Source: Lachnospiraceae bacterium (GTDB lineage Bacteria; Bacillota; Clostridia; Lachnospirales; Lachnospiraceae). From it: 64,000 nt of DNA. Position numbers and translations under genes: made by a program. The notes beneath the pieces are model-generated. The model was given only the letters and a program-made list of their open reading frames with translations. It was not told the DNA's origin and did not search any database. This document shows positions 25,886 through 33,413 of this stretch, in pieces (positions within the stretch are counted from its first letter, which is position 1; each line of letters begins with the position of its first letter). The stretch is from contig JAGAJL010000009.1 in assembly GCA_017626095.1 (NCBI GenBank), positions 46,249 to 110,248 on the forward strand. Reading direction: 5' to 3'.

Positions 25886-25907
25886 ACCGGTAAAAGCGGT
25901 TTTTTTC
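25886..25907 (+). terminator. Small terminator-like hairpin before ZIP gene
   Basis: ACCG (25886-25889) and CGGT (25897-25900) flank a 7-base loop and run into TTTTTTT. The stem is short. Placed between the long inverted repeat and the ZIP start, it could serve as an attenuator. Confidence 0.4.
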
Positions 25908-25976
25908 ATTTGAAAAATAAAAGAAATTATGATAGATTATGATTGAGTTAGTTGAAACAAACCGGAGGTGATTGAA

Positions 25977-26759
25977 ATGAACTGGATGATAGCACAAGGA
26001 TTATTATTGCCGTTTTTGGGAACTTCACTGGGTTCTACATTGGTTTTATTCATGAAGAATGAAATGAAAGAAGAAGTACAAAAGTCTCTGACCGGATTTG
26101 CGGCAGGGGTTATGGTTGCGGCTTCGGTGTGGAGTTTGTTGATACCGGCCATGGATCAGGCACAAGAAAATATGGGGAGACTGGCTTTTGTACCTGCAGT
26201 AGTCGGATTTTGTCTTGGAATGCTCTTTTTACTGATACTTGATCAGGTGACACCGCATATGCATCTGGATGAATCGGTGGAAGGTCCGAAGTGTTCGATG
26301 AAAAAGACAACGATGTTGGTTTTAGCGGTTGTATTACATAATATTCCGGAAGGAATGGCGGTTGGCGTTGTCTATGCAGGCTGGCTGACCGGTAATGTAT
26401 CGATATCGGCATCGGCTGCACTTGCTTTGGCATTGGGAATTGCCATTCAGAATTTTCCGGAGGGTGCGATTGTTTCCATGCCGCTTCGTGCAAACGGAAT
26501 GTCGAAGTTTAAGGCTTGTTTACAGGGAATTTTATCCGGTATTGTAGAACCGGTAGCAGGATTGCTTACCATTTTACTGGCATCCGTTATTATTCCTTTT
26601 TTACCATATCTATTAAGCTTTGCTGCAGGAGCCATGTTATATGTTGTTGTGGAAGAACTGATTCCGGAAATGTCCGAAGGACGGCACTCCAATCTTGGAA
26701 CCATTACATTTATGCTTGGTTTTTCCCTGATGATGATTTTGGATGTTGCATTAGGATAA
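25977..26759 (+). CDS. ZIP-family divalent metal transporter (GufA/ZupT-like)
   Basis: A 260-residue membrane protein with eight predicted helices. The metal site is visible as HNIPEGMAVGV in helix 4 and QNFPEGAIVSMPLR in helix 5, plus VVEELIPE in a late helix. Family members import Zn, Fe or Mn. ATG at 25977 is chosen because CGGAGG lies nine bases upstream; the in-frame GTG at 25968 overlaps that site. The leader contains a large inverted repeat and a terminator-like hairpin. The operator for the next gene begins three bases after its stop codon. Confidence 0.88.
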   Translation: MNWMIAQGLLLPFLGTSLGSTLVLFMKNEMKEEVQKSLTGFAAGVMVAASVWSLLIPAMDQAQENMGRLAFVPAVVGFCLGMLFLLILDQVTPHMHLDESVEGPKCSMKKTTMLVLAVVLHNIPEGMAVGVVYAGWLTGNVSISASAALALALGIAIQNFPEGAIVSMPLRANGMSKFKACLQGILSGIVEPVAGLLTILLASVIIPFLPYLLSFAAGAMLYVVVEELIPEMSEGRHSNLGTITFMLGFSLMMILDVALG

Positions 26760-26762
26760 TAA

Positions 26763-26783
26763 GTTATAGGGATAGACTATAAC
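26763..26783 (+). promoter_or_regulatory. Cysteine-regulon operator upstream of metY-like gene
   Basis: GTTATAG-N7-CTATAAC with perfect 7-base arms, identical in both arms and spacing to the site before the LysR gene. It lies 147 bases before the metY-like start, directly after the ZIP gene. Confidence 0.65.
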
Positions 26784-26850
26784 CAGATATCGAATTAGAG
26801 TATTATACAAAAGCAGACGGGAATGCTATGATAACACTATCAACAGAAAA

Positions 26851-26880
26851 CAACCAATAAATGGAAACGGCTATTGGTTG
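26851..26880 (+). promoter_or_regulatory. Leader hairpin of metY-like gene
   Basis: CAACCAATA (26851-26859) and TATTGGTTG (26872-26880) form a perfect 9-bp stem with a 12-base loop. A second short stem, GCGAC-ACC-GTCGC at about 26901-26913, lies between AAAGGAA and the start codon and could bring that ribosome site closer. No T run follows either. Confidence 0.4.
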
Positions 26881-26929
26881 AACAAAGCAAAAGAAAGGAA
26901 GCGACACCGTCGCAATCAGGTATAAGAAA

Positions 26930-28240
26930 ATGGCAAAGAAAACAAGAGCAGAAAGAGAATTGAAATTTGAAACAAAGCAGTTACATGTAGGTCAGGAAAG
27001 TCCCGATCCGGTTACGGATGCAAGAGCAGTTCCGATTTATTTAACCTCATCTTATGTGTTCCATAACAGTGAACATGCGGCAGACCGCTTTGGTCTTCGG
27101 GATGCAGGTAATATATACGGTCGTCTGACCAATCCGACACAGAGTGTGTTTGAAAGCAGAATTGCAGCGTTAGAAGGTGGTGTAGCCGCAATTGCGGTAA
27201 GCTCAGGTGCAGCAGCTTTAACTTATGCATTACAGACAGTTGCTCATGCGGGAGATCACATTGTAGCTGCAAAAAATATCTATGGAGGTACCTATAACTT
27301 ACTGGCACACACCTTGCCGGATTATGGTATCGAATCAACATTTGTAGATCCGTTTGATTATGATGCTATTGAAGCAGCTATTAAAGAAAATACAAAAGCA
27401 ATCGAAATAGAAACTTTAGGAAATCCTAATTCAGAAGTGGTAGATATTGAAAAAATCGCCGCTATTGCACACGCACATAAAATTCCGTTGATTGTTGATA
27501 ATACATTTGCAACACCTTATCTGGTTCGACCGATTGAATATGGCGCGGATATTGTAGTGCATTCTGCCACCAAATTCATCGGCGGACACGGAACAACCAT
27601 TGGTGGTGTTGTCGTAGACTCCGGAAAATTTGACTGGATTGCAAGCGGTAAGTTCCCTTGGTTAACTGAGCCTAACGTTTCTTATCATGGAGTAAGTTTT
27701 GCAAGGAATGCAGCACCCGCAGCTTTTGCAACATACATTCGGGCTATCTTACTGAGAGATACCGGTTCAACATTATCGCCTGTTCATGCATTTATTTTCC
27801 TGCAGGGACTGGAAACCTTATCCTTAAGAGTGGAAAGACATGTGGAAAATGCATTAAAGGTTGCGAAGTTTTTAAGCGAGCAGCCGCAGGTTGAAAAAGT
27901 AAATCATCCGTCTTTATCCACAGATCCCGAACAACATAGACTGTACAAGAAGTACTTCCCTAACGGTGGTGGTTCTATCTTTACATTTGAAATCAAAGGT
28001 GATGCCAAGAAAGCACAGGCGTTTATTGATAATCTGGAGTTGTTCTCATTACTCGCCAATGTTGCAGATGTGAAATCTCTGGCAATCCATCCTGCATCCA
28101 CCACACATTCCGAATGCAATGAGGCAGAACTATTAGATCAGGGTATTAAACCCAATACCATCCGTCTTTCTATCGGTACAGAGCATATTGATGACATCAT
28201 AGAAGATTTGGCTGAGGCTTTTAAAGCACTTGAATCATAG
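26930..28240 (+). CDS. metY: O-acetylhomoserine sulfhydrylase (MetY-like)
   Basis: A 436-residue Cys/Met-metabolism PLP enzyme: YGRLTNPTQSVFESRIAALEGG, AKNIYGGTYNL, and HSATKFIGGHGTTIGG with Lys215 as the PLP lysine. The insertion WLTEPNVSYHGVSF and the overall length point to the O-acetylhomoserine sulfhydrylase branch rather than to cystathionine synthase or lyase. It makes homocysteine from O-acetylhomoserine and sulfide. The start ATG has only a weak adjacent site, but an upstream AAAGGAA is separated by a small hairpin. It shares an operator with cysK and the LysR gene. A terminator follows at 28292-28326. Confidence 0.92.
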   Translation: MAKKTRAERELKFETKQLHVGQESPDPVTDARAVPIYLTSSYVFHNSEHAADRFGLRDAGNIYGRLTNPTQSVFESRIAALEGGVAAIAVSSGAAALTYALQTVAHAGDHIVAAKNIYGGTYNLLAHTLPDYGIESTFVDPFDYDAIEAAIKENTKAIEIETLGNPNSEVVDIEKIAAIAHAHKIPLIVDNTFATPYLVRPIEYGADIVVHSATKFIGGHGTTIGGVVVDSGKFDWIASGKFPWLTEPNVSYHGVSFARNAAPAAFATYIRAILLRDTGSTLSPVHAFIFLQGLETLSLRVERHVENALKVAKFLSEQPQVEKVNHPSLSTDPEQHRLYKKYFPNGGGSIFTFEIKGDAKKAQAFIDNLELFSLLANVADVKSLAIHPASTTHSECNEAELLDQGIKPNTIRLSIGTEHIDDIIEDLAEAFKALES

Positions 28241-28291
28241 ACAGAATAATAATTAATAATACGTTTCCGTTTTGGAATGCTTGCGAAAATG

Positions 28292-28326
28292 ACAGACTGC
28301 TTTTATAATAAGAGCAGTCTGTTTTA
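28292..28326 (+). terminator. Terminator after metY-like gene
   Basis: ACAGACTGCT (28292-28301) pairs perfectly with AGCAGTCTGT (28313-28322), followed by TTTTATT. Confidence 0.85.
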
Positions 28327-28415
28327 TTGCGGTTATGATGGAAAAAAGCGCAGAGCGTTTTATTTTGCCTTGCATAAACTATCAATATAAGAGGAAATGA
28401 AGAAAGAGGACACTT

Positions 28416-29345
28416 ATGATTTACGATAATGTCTTAGAGGCAATCGGCCACACGCCAATGCTTCGCCTGAATAAATTGAATAAGCCGGGAAATGCAGAGA
28501 TACTGGTAAAGTTTGAAGGTCTGAATGTCGGTGGTTCCATTAAGACCAGAACTGCTTACAACATGATACGGAAAGCTGAAAAGGAAGGAAAAATCAATCA
28601 GGATACGATTATTGTGGAGCCTACAAGCGGCAATCAGGGGATTGGTCTGGCGCTTGTCGGTGCGGTCAGAGGATATAAGACCATTATCATTATGCCGGAT
28701 TCGGTCAGTGAGGAACGTCGAAAGCTGGTAAAACATTATGGGGCAGATGTGATTCTGATTCATGATGCAGGTGATATAGGTGCCTGTATTGATGAGTGTC
28801 TTCAGACTGCACTCAGGATGGCAAAAGAAAATCCCAATGTTTTTGTGCCGCAACAGTTTGAGAATCCTAATAATGTGCTGGCTCACAAAAACCATACAGC
28901 ATTGGAAATCATGGAACAGGTTGCAGGGCCGATTCACGGTTTTTGTTCCGGAATTGGAACAGGAGGAACCATTACCGGTATCGGTGAAACCTTAAAGGCG
29001 CAGAATCCCGATATTGAAATTTGGGCGGTCGAACCGGAAAATGCGGCGATTTTAGCAGGTGGTAATATCGGGACTCATCTGCAGATGGGAATTGGAGACG
29101 GAATAATTCCCGACATTCTGAATCAGAATATCTATTCGGATATTTATATCGTGACCGATGAGGAAGCTTTGCAGACGGCAAAAGATTTAGCCAGAGTGGA
29201 AGGAATTATGTGCGGAATATCGAGCGGAACTAATGTGGCAGCCGCATTAAAGCTTGCTGAAAAGTTAGGAGAAGGCAAGACGGTTGTAACGATTTTGCCG
29301 GATACGGCAGAACGCTATTTTTCCACTCCCTTATTTGAAGAATAG
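28416..29345 (+). CDS. Second cysteine synthase family protein
   Basis: A 309-residue PLP protein of the CysK/CysM family: GLNVGGSIKTRTAYNMI with Lys43, PTSGNQGIGLALVGAV and GIGTGGTITGIG. It differs from the window's CysK in the substrate loop (SGNQG instead of SGNTG) and in NVGGSIKTR instead of NPAGSVKDR, a version found in a distinct clostridial subgroup. It may be a cysteine synthase using another sulfur source or acceptor. It stands 175 bases after metY, past a terminator, and lacks the shared operator. AAGAAAGAGG precedes the ATG. Confidence 0.82.
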   Translation: MIYDNVLEAIGHTPMLRLNKLNKPGNAEILVKFEGLNVGGSIKTRTAYNMIRKAEKEGKINQDTIIVEPTSGNQGIGLALVGAVRGYKTIIIMPDSVSEERRKLVKHYGADVILIHDAGDIGACIDECLQTALRMAKENPNVFVPQQFENPNNVLAHKNHTALEIMEQVAGPIHGFCSGIGTGGTITGIGETLKAQNPDIEIWAVEPENAAILAGGNIGTHLQMGIGDGIIPDILNQNIYSDIYIVTDEEALQTAKDLARVEGIMCGISSGTNVAAALKLAEKLGEGKTVVTILPDTAERYFSTPLFEE

Positions 29346-29454
29346 CTGTTGATTCTGAGTTTGTTGTTCGTTATCAGCAAGCAGCAGAATAGGAGAACAA
29401 CATAAATGGATGCTGTGCGGATGATATAGTCTGTATGAATGGGATATATAGAAT

Positions 29455-30312
29455 ATGATGGGAAATGAAAGAGTACGTGAAATTGAACGTAGTATCGTAA
29501 AAAAGTTTCGAAAAGAGATCTGGCGTCCGTTCACGAGGGCAATCAATGAATATGAACTGATACAGGATGGAGATAAGATTGCAGTTTGTATTTCAGGTGG
29601 AAAAGATTCCATGCTTTTGGCGAAGTTGTTTCAGGAGCTGGAACGACATGGAAAAAAGAATTTTGAAGTCGTGTTTTTGGTTATGGATCCCGGATATAAC
29701 CCGGAAAATCGAAAAAGAATTTGCGATAATGCGCAGATCTTAAATGTTCCGATCACAATTTTTGAAACAGAAATCTTTGAAACCGTGGTGGATATTATTG
29801 ATTCCCCCTGCTATCTTTGCGCCCGTATGCGTCGCGGTTACTTATATAGTAAAGCAAAAGAGCTTGGATGCAACAAAATTGCACTCGGACACCATTTTGA
29901 TGATGTGATTGAGACCATTCTGATGGGGATGTTGTATGGTGGACAGATTCAGACGATGATGCCCAAACTTCATAGTACAAATTTCGAAGGAATGGAATTA
30001 ATCCGACCGATGTATCTGATTCGGGAAGCGGATATTATTCACTGGTGTGCGTACAATGATTTGCATTTTATTCAGTGTGCATGTCGTTTTACGGAGATGA
30101 CGGCTAAGGATGCACCGGATGAGCAGCATTCCAAGCGTGCCGAAATCAAAGCATTGATTAAAGAACTAAGTAAAAAAAGTTCTTTTATTGAAAAAAATAT
30201 TTTCCGTAGTGTGGAGAATGTGAATTTAAATACAGTGATAGCGTATAAACAGGATGGAATCAAGCATCATTTTTTGGAACACTATGATGAAACATCCCTG
30301 GATGAATCATAA
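29455..30312 (+). CDS. TtcA-like tRNA 2-thiolation PP-loop protein
   Basis: A 285-residue ATP pyrophosphatase: PP-loop VCISGGKDSMLLAKL near residue 45, central CYLCARMRRG (CxxC), LGHHFDDVIETILMGMLYGG and a second Cys cluster (IQCACRF). TtcA uses such Cys pairs to bind a 4Fe-4S cluster and put sulfur on C32 of tRNA; clostridial paralogs may have other targets. The start could also be the second ATG at 29458. It follows the sulfur-assimilation genes but has no shared operator. Confidence 0.82.
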   Translation: MMGNERVREIERSIVKKFRKEIWRPFTRAINEYELIQDGDKIAVCISGGKDSMLLAKLFQELERHGKKNFEVVFLVMDPGYNPENRKRICDNAQILNVPITIFETEIFETVVDIIDSPCYLCARMRRGYLYSKAKELGCNKIALGHHFDDVIETILMGMLYGGQIQTMMPKLHSTNFEGMELIRPMYLIREADIIHWCAYNDLHFIQCACRFTEMTAKDAPDEQHSKRAEIKALIKELSKKSSFIEKNIFRSVENVNLNTVIAYKQDGIKHHFLEHYDETSLDES

Positions 30313-30402
30313 ATAAGGTATTTTTTTTCTGTTTTTTGTAATGCTATGAATTAATGACGTAAGTGAAATATGAGATTTGATAATTAAGGAAAACAGAAAA
30401 AT

Positions 30403-31113
30403 ATGAAAGAAATCATTTATATTATTGCACTGTCACTCGGATCCTTTTTTGTCATTTTTATTTTGGCAAAGATGATGGGATACCGGCAGATGTCCCAGAT
30501 GAGCATGTTTGATTATATCAGCAGTATTACAATCGGTTCGATTGCTGCAGAAATGGCAACCGCTTTGGATAAGAATTTCATGCAGCCTCTTACGGCAATG
30601 ATTGTTTACGGACTGGCAACTCTGGCTTTTTCTTGGCTGGGAACCAAATCTATGATAATACGTAGACTGATCGAAGGAAAACCGCTTGTTTTATACCACA
30701 ACGGAGAGTTGTACAGAAATCACTTAAAAAAAGCAAAAATTGATGTTACGGAATTTTTGGAGCAATGCAGAATCTCCGGATATTTTGATCTGAGTAAGAT
30801 ACAGACTGCTGTGCTTGAAGGAAACGGTAAAATCAGTTTTTTGGAAAAGGCTTCTGACAGACCTCTGACCCCCTCGGATATCAACCTTTCTCCTGCGCAG
30901 GATTTTATGGTGGCTAATGTGATTATCGACGGAAAAATCATGTGGGATAATCTCAAGCATACCGGCAACAATGAGGCCTGGCTGAAAAATCAGATGAAAG
31001 GACAGGGTGCGGATAAGATAGAAGATGTGCTTTTAGCAACCTGTGATATATCCAACAAACTGGTGGTATATACAAAACAAACGAAAAAAGAAGCTAAAGA
31101 TGTTTTGATGTAG
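30403..31113 (+). CDS. DUF421 (YetF-type) membrane protein
   Basis: A 236-residue protein with three N-terminal membrane helices (about 5-25, 37-55, 60-80) carrying GYRQMSQMSMFDYISSITIGSIAAEMA, then a soluble domain with PLVLYHNGELYRNHLKKAKIDVTEFLEQCR. Both parts are diagnostic of DUF421/YetF. In Bacillus relatives are tied to spore envelope function; the role here is unknown. It is followed by a 450-base intergenic region that contains a long inverted repeat. Confidence 0.85.
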   Translation: MKEIIYIIALSLGSFFVIFILAKMMGYRQMSQMSMFDYISSITIGSIAAEMATALDKNFMQPLTAMIVYGLATLAFSWLGTKSMIIRRLIEGKPLVLYHNGELYRNHLKKAKIDVTEFLEQCRISGYFDLSKIQTAVLEGNGKISFLEKASDRPLTPSDINLSPAQDFMVANVIIDGKIMWDNLKHTGNNEAWLKNQMKGQGADKIEDVLLATCDISNKLVVYTKQTKKEAKDVLM

Positions 31114-31122
31114 ATTAACATT

Positions 31123-31379
31123 CTTGGTGGGGTTAGTCGTCCTTGCAGAAAATGATATATCTTTGCTCGCCGACTTTTACGAGGTTTTGTGCTTTTCTTA
31201 GCGGCGAATGCGAACAAAAATAATGCGCGGTTTCAACTGTCTGAAGACGAAGTCTGAGTTTTGAAACCGGGCATTTAATAAATTTTTGTGAGCATGTCGC
31301 TTAGAAAAGCTAAAAACCGAAGTGCGAGGCGACAAAGATATATCATTTTCTGCAAGGACGACTTGCTGTATCCCCCAAG
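31123..31379. repeat. 257-bp long inverted-repeat element
   Basis: Two perfect 30-base arms (31136-31165 and 31333-31362) lie inside a longer symmetric structure: outer flanks CTTGGTGGGG and CCCCCAAG pair loosely, and inside GCTTTTCTTAGCG pairs with CGCTTAGAAAAGC (one mismatch) and GGTTTCAA with TTGAAACC. There is no ORF. A truncated relative is at 3957-4010. This is the form of a small non-autonomous mobile element or a large structured RNA. It fills most of the gap between the DUF421 gene and atpB. Confidence 0.65.
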
Positions 31380-31563
31380 TAGCGAATTATAAAAAGTGAG
31401 ATATTTCTTTTTTAATCGGCAAATAACGGGAACACAAATCTTGCATTCTCAAAATAAAAGAGTTAAACTACATATAGATTTTGGCAGGGGATACAAATAC
31501 TATATTTTGAGGATTTTGTTTATTCTTCTGTCTGATATTTGAAGTAAAAAAGGAGATGGTTTC

Positions 31564-32250
31564 TTGGAAGATCTGGCTTCAAAACTGATGACCGAACTGG
31601 AATGTGAAACTGTCTTTACAATTCCGGTTTTTGGTGGAATTGGCATATCGGAATCGGTTGTGGTGACCTGGATTATCATGGCTGTTCTGATTATCGGTGC
31701 CGTGATTTTAACCAGGGATTTAAAGATTGATCATATCAGTAAAAGGCAGGCGATTGCAGAACTTATTTATACCAAACTAAACGGTCTGGTGGAAGGAATG
31801 ATTGGACCAAAAGGAAAGGCATTTGTTCCCTATCTGATTACGGTTTTGCTTTACATAGGAGTATCCAATATCATCGGGCTGTTTGGGATGAAATCACCCA
31901 CGAAGGATTTGAATGTTACCATTGCACTTGCGGTTATGAGTATCGTGCTGGTGGAAGCGGCAGGAATTCATCATAAAGGTGTCAGAAAATGGCTGCATCA
32001 TTTTACGGAACCGGTAGCGATTGTTACTCCCATCAACATTTTGGAAGTGTTTACAAGACCTTTATCTTTGTGTATGCGTCTTTTCGGTAATGTTCTGGGA
32101 GCATTTGTCATCATGGAACTGATCAAGATTGTGGTACCTGTATTTTTACCGGCGGTTTTTAGTTTGTATTTTGATTTATTTGACGGATTGTTGCAGGCAT
32201 ATGTATTTGTATTTTTGACATCCATGTACATATCCGAAGCCATAGAGTAA
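31564..32250 (+). CDS. atpB: ATP synthase Fo subunit a
   Basis: A 228-residue membrane subunit that forms the ion path against the c ring. Five to six helices are predicted; the essential Arg is Arg172 in LSLCMRLFGNVLGAFVI, and the C-terminal helix region LFDGLLQAYVFVFLTSMYISEA is typical. The TTG start at 31564 has AAAGGAG eight bases upstream; no in-frame ATG is better. It opens the operon a-c-b-(delta-alpha)-gamma-beta-epsilon; no atpI-like gene precedes it. Confidence 0.92.
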   Translation: MEDLASKLMTELECETVFTIPVFGGIGISESVVVTWIIMAVLIIGAVILTRDLKIDHISKRQAIAELIYTKLNGLVEGMIGPKGKAFVPYLITVLLYIGVSNIIGLFGMKSPTKDLNVTIALAVMSIVLVEAAGIHHKGVRKWLHHFTEPVAIVTPINILEVFTRPLSLCMRLFGNVLGAFVIMELIKIVVPVFLPAVFSLYFDLFDGLLQAYVFVFLTSMYISEAIE

Positions 32251-32487
32251 ACATGAGCTAACGAAAACAAAATGAATTATTTCGGCAAAATAAAGTAGGA
32301 GTGCCAGAATTAAGTGCTGATACGAACAATCAAAAAATAATTCTAAAAACAGAATATCGAAACAAAGATAAGAAACAGAAAATATACAATACAATAGTAA
32401 GATATAACAGAAAAATCAAAAGCAGAAAAATTCAAAACAGAGAAATCTAAAATAGAAAAAACAAAACAGAAAAAAGGAGACATGATT

Positions 32488-32712
32488 ATGAATTCATTAA
32501 TTGCTATTGGAGCAGGTATTGCAGTATTTTGTGCATTGGGAGCCGGTATTGGTATCGGTATTGCAACCGGTAAGGCATCGGAAGCAATTGCAAGACAGCC
32601 GGAAGCTGCCGGTAAGATTAATTCGACATTAATTTTGGGTTGTGCATTGGCAGAAGCAACTGCTATTTACGGTTTCGTAATTGCCCTTATGATTATTGTT
32701 ATGCTCAAGTAG
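32488..32712 (+). CDS. atpE: ATP synthase Fo subunit c
   Basis: A 74-residue two-helix hairpin forming the rotor ring, with the conserved loop [10 protein letters not shown] and the ion-carrying Glu56 in [11 protein letters not shown]. Against sodium-type rings such as Ilyobacter, the Gln of the first helix is Ile23 and the Ser after the Glu is Ala57, so a proton-driven ring is inferred. ATG at 32488 is favoured over 32482 because AAAGGAG ends eight bases before it. A run of degenerate 37-base repeats follows. Confidence 0.93.
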   Translation: MNSLIAIGAGIAVFCALGAGIGIGIATGKASEAIARQPEAAGKINSTLILGCALAEATAIYGFVIALMIIVMLK

Positions 32713-32721
32713 TCAACAAAT

Positions 32722-32875
32722 TGCTGTAATAGTCAGTAATAACTGTAATAGTTAGCAATAGTTGCGCTATAAGCAATAACTGTAATACTCAGCAATAATT
32801 GAGATATAAACAATGACTGTAATAATTAGCAATAGCTGCGAAATGAGTAATGACTGACATTAGTTAGCAATGGAT
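32722..32875 (+). repeat. Degenerate 37-bp tandem repeats between atpE and atpF
   Basis: Units of about 37 bases beginning AACTGTAATA and containing AGCAATA can be seen at 32741, 32778 and 32816, with partial copies on both sides. They have no coding frame and separate the c and b subunit genes by 215 bases inside one operon. Confidence 0.7.
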
Positions 32876-32927
32876 AACTTCGCGCCGCTTAAGCCGGTGC
32901 AAAATATACGGAAAGGCAGGGCGGGAA

Positions 32928-33413
32928 ATGCTCAAAGTTGATATTAATTTAGTGTTTACAATTATAAATCTTTTGGTGCTTTTCGTTGCGATGCGTATTT
33001 TTTTCTTCAAACCAATCAAAAAGATTATCGAAGACAGACAGGCTGAGGCAGACAGACAGTTTGAAGAGGCAAAAGAAAAACAGGAACAGGCAGAAGACTT
33101 AAAAAAACGGTATGAGGCATCTTTAGCGGAAGCGGAAACGGAAAAGAAAAAGATTTTGGCAAAGGCTAGAAAAGACGCTGATGCAGAATATCAGAAAATT
33201 CTGAAGGATGCACAGGATGCCGCGGATGATGTTGTTTCATCCGCAGTATCAAAAGCGGAAAGCCAAAAAGAACAGATTTTAAAAAGTGTAAAATCGGAAA
33301 TTGCTTCCATGGTTGTGGATGCTGCATCCAAGGTGGTTTGTGGTGCGGGAAATGCAGATGTAGACAGTGCACTATATGATAAATTTTTAAATGAAGCAGG
33401 TGAAAAAGAGTGA
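32928..33413 (+). CDS. atpF: ATP synthase Fo subunit b
   Basis: A 161-residue stalk protein with one N-terminal membrane helix (about 6-25) and a long charged coiled coil ([35 protein letters not shown] split over residues 30-70), the usual b subunit. It dimerises to hold delta-alpha against rotation. The stop overlaps the delta-alpha start by four bases (GTGA). Start ATG follows GGCAGGGCGGG. Confidence 0.9.
   Translation: MLKVDINLVFTIINLLVLFVAMRIFFFKPIKKIIEDRQAEADRQFEEAKEKQEQAEDLKKRYEASLAEAETEKKKILAKARKDADAEYQKILKDAQDAADDVVSSAVSKAESQKEQILKSVKSEIASMVVDAASKVVCGAGNADVDSALYDKFLNEAGEKE

Noticed and set aside
32488-32712. Sodium-driven ATP synthase
   Set aside because: The Gln and Ser ligands of known sodium c rings are Ile23 and Ala57 here; a proton ring is the simpler reading.
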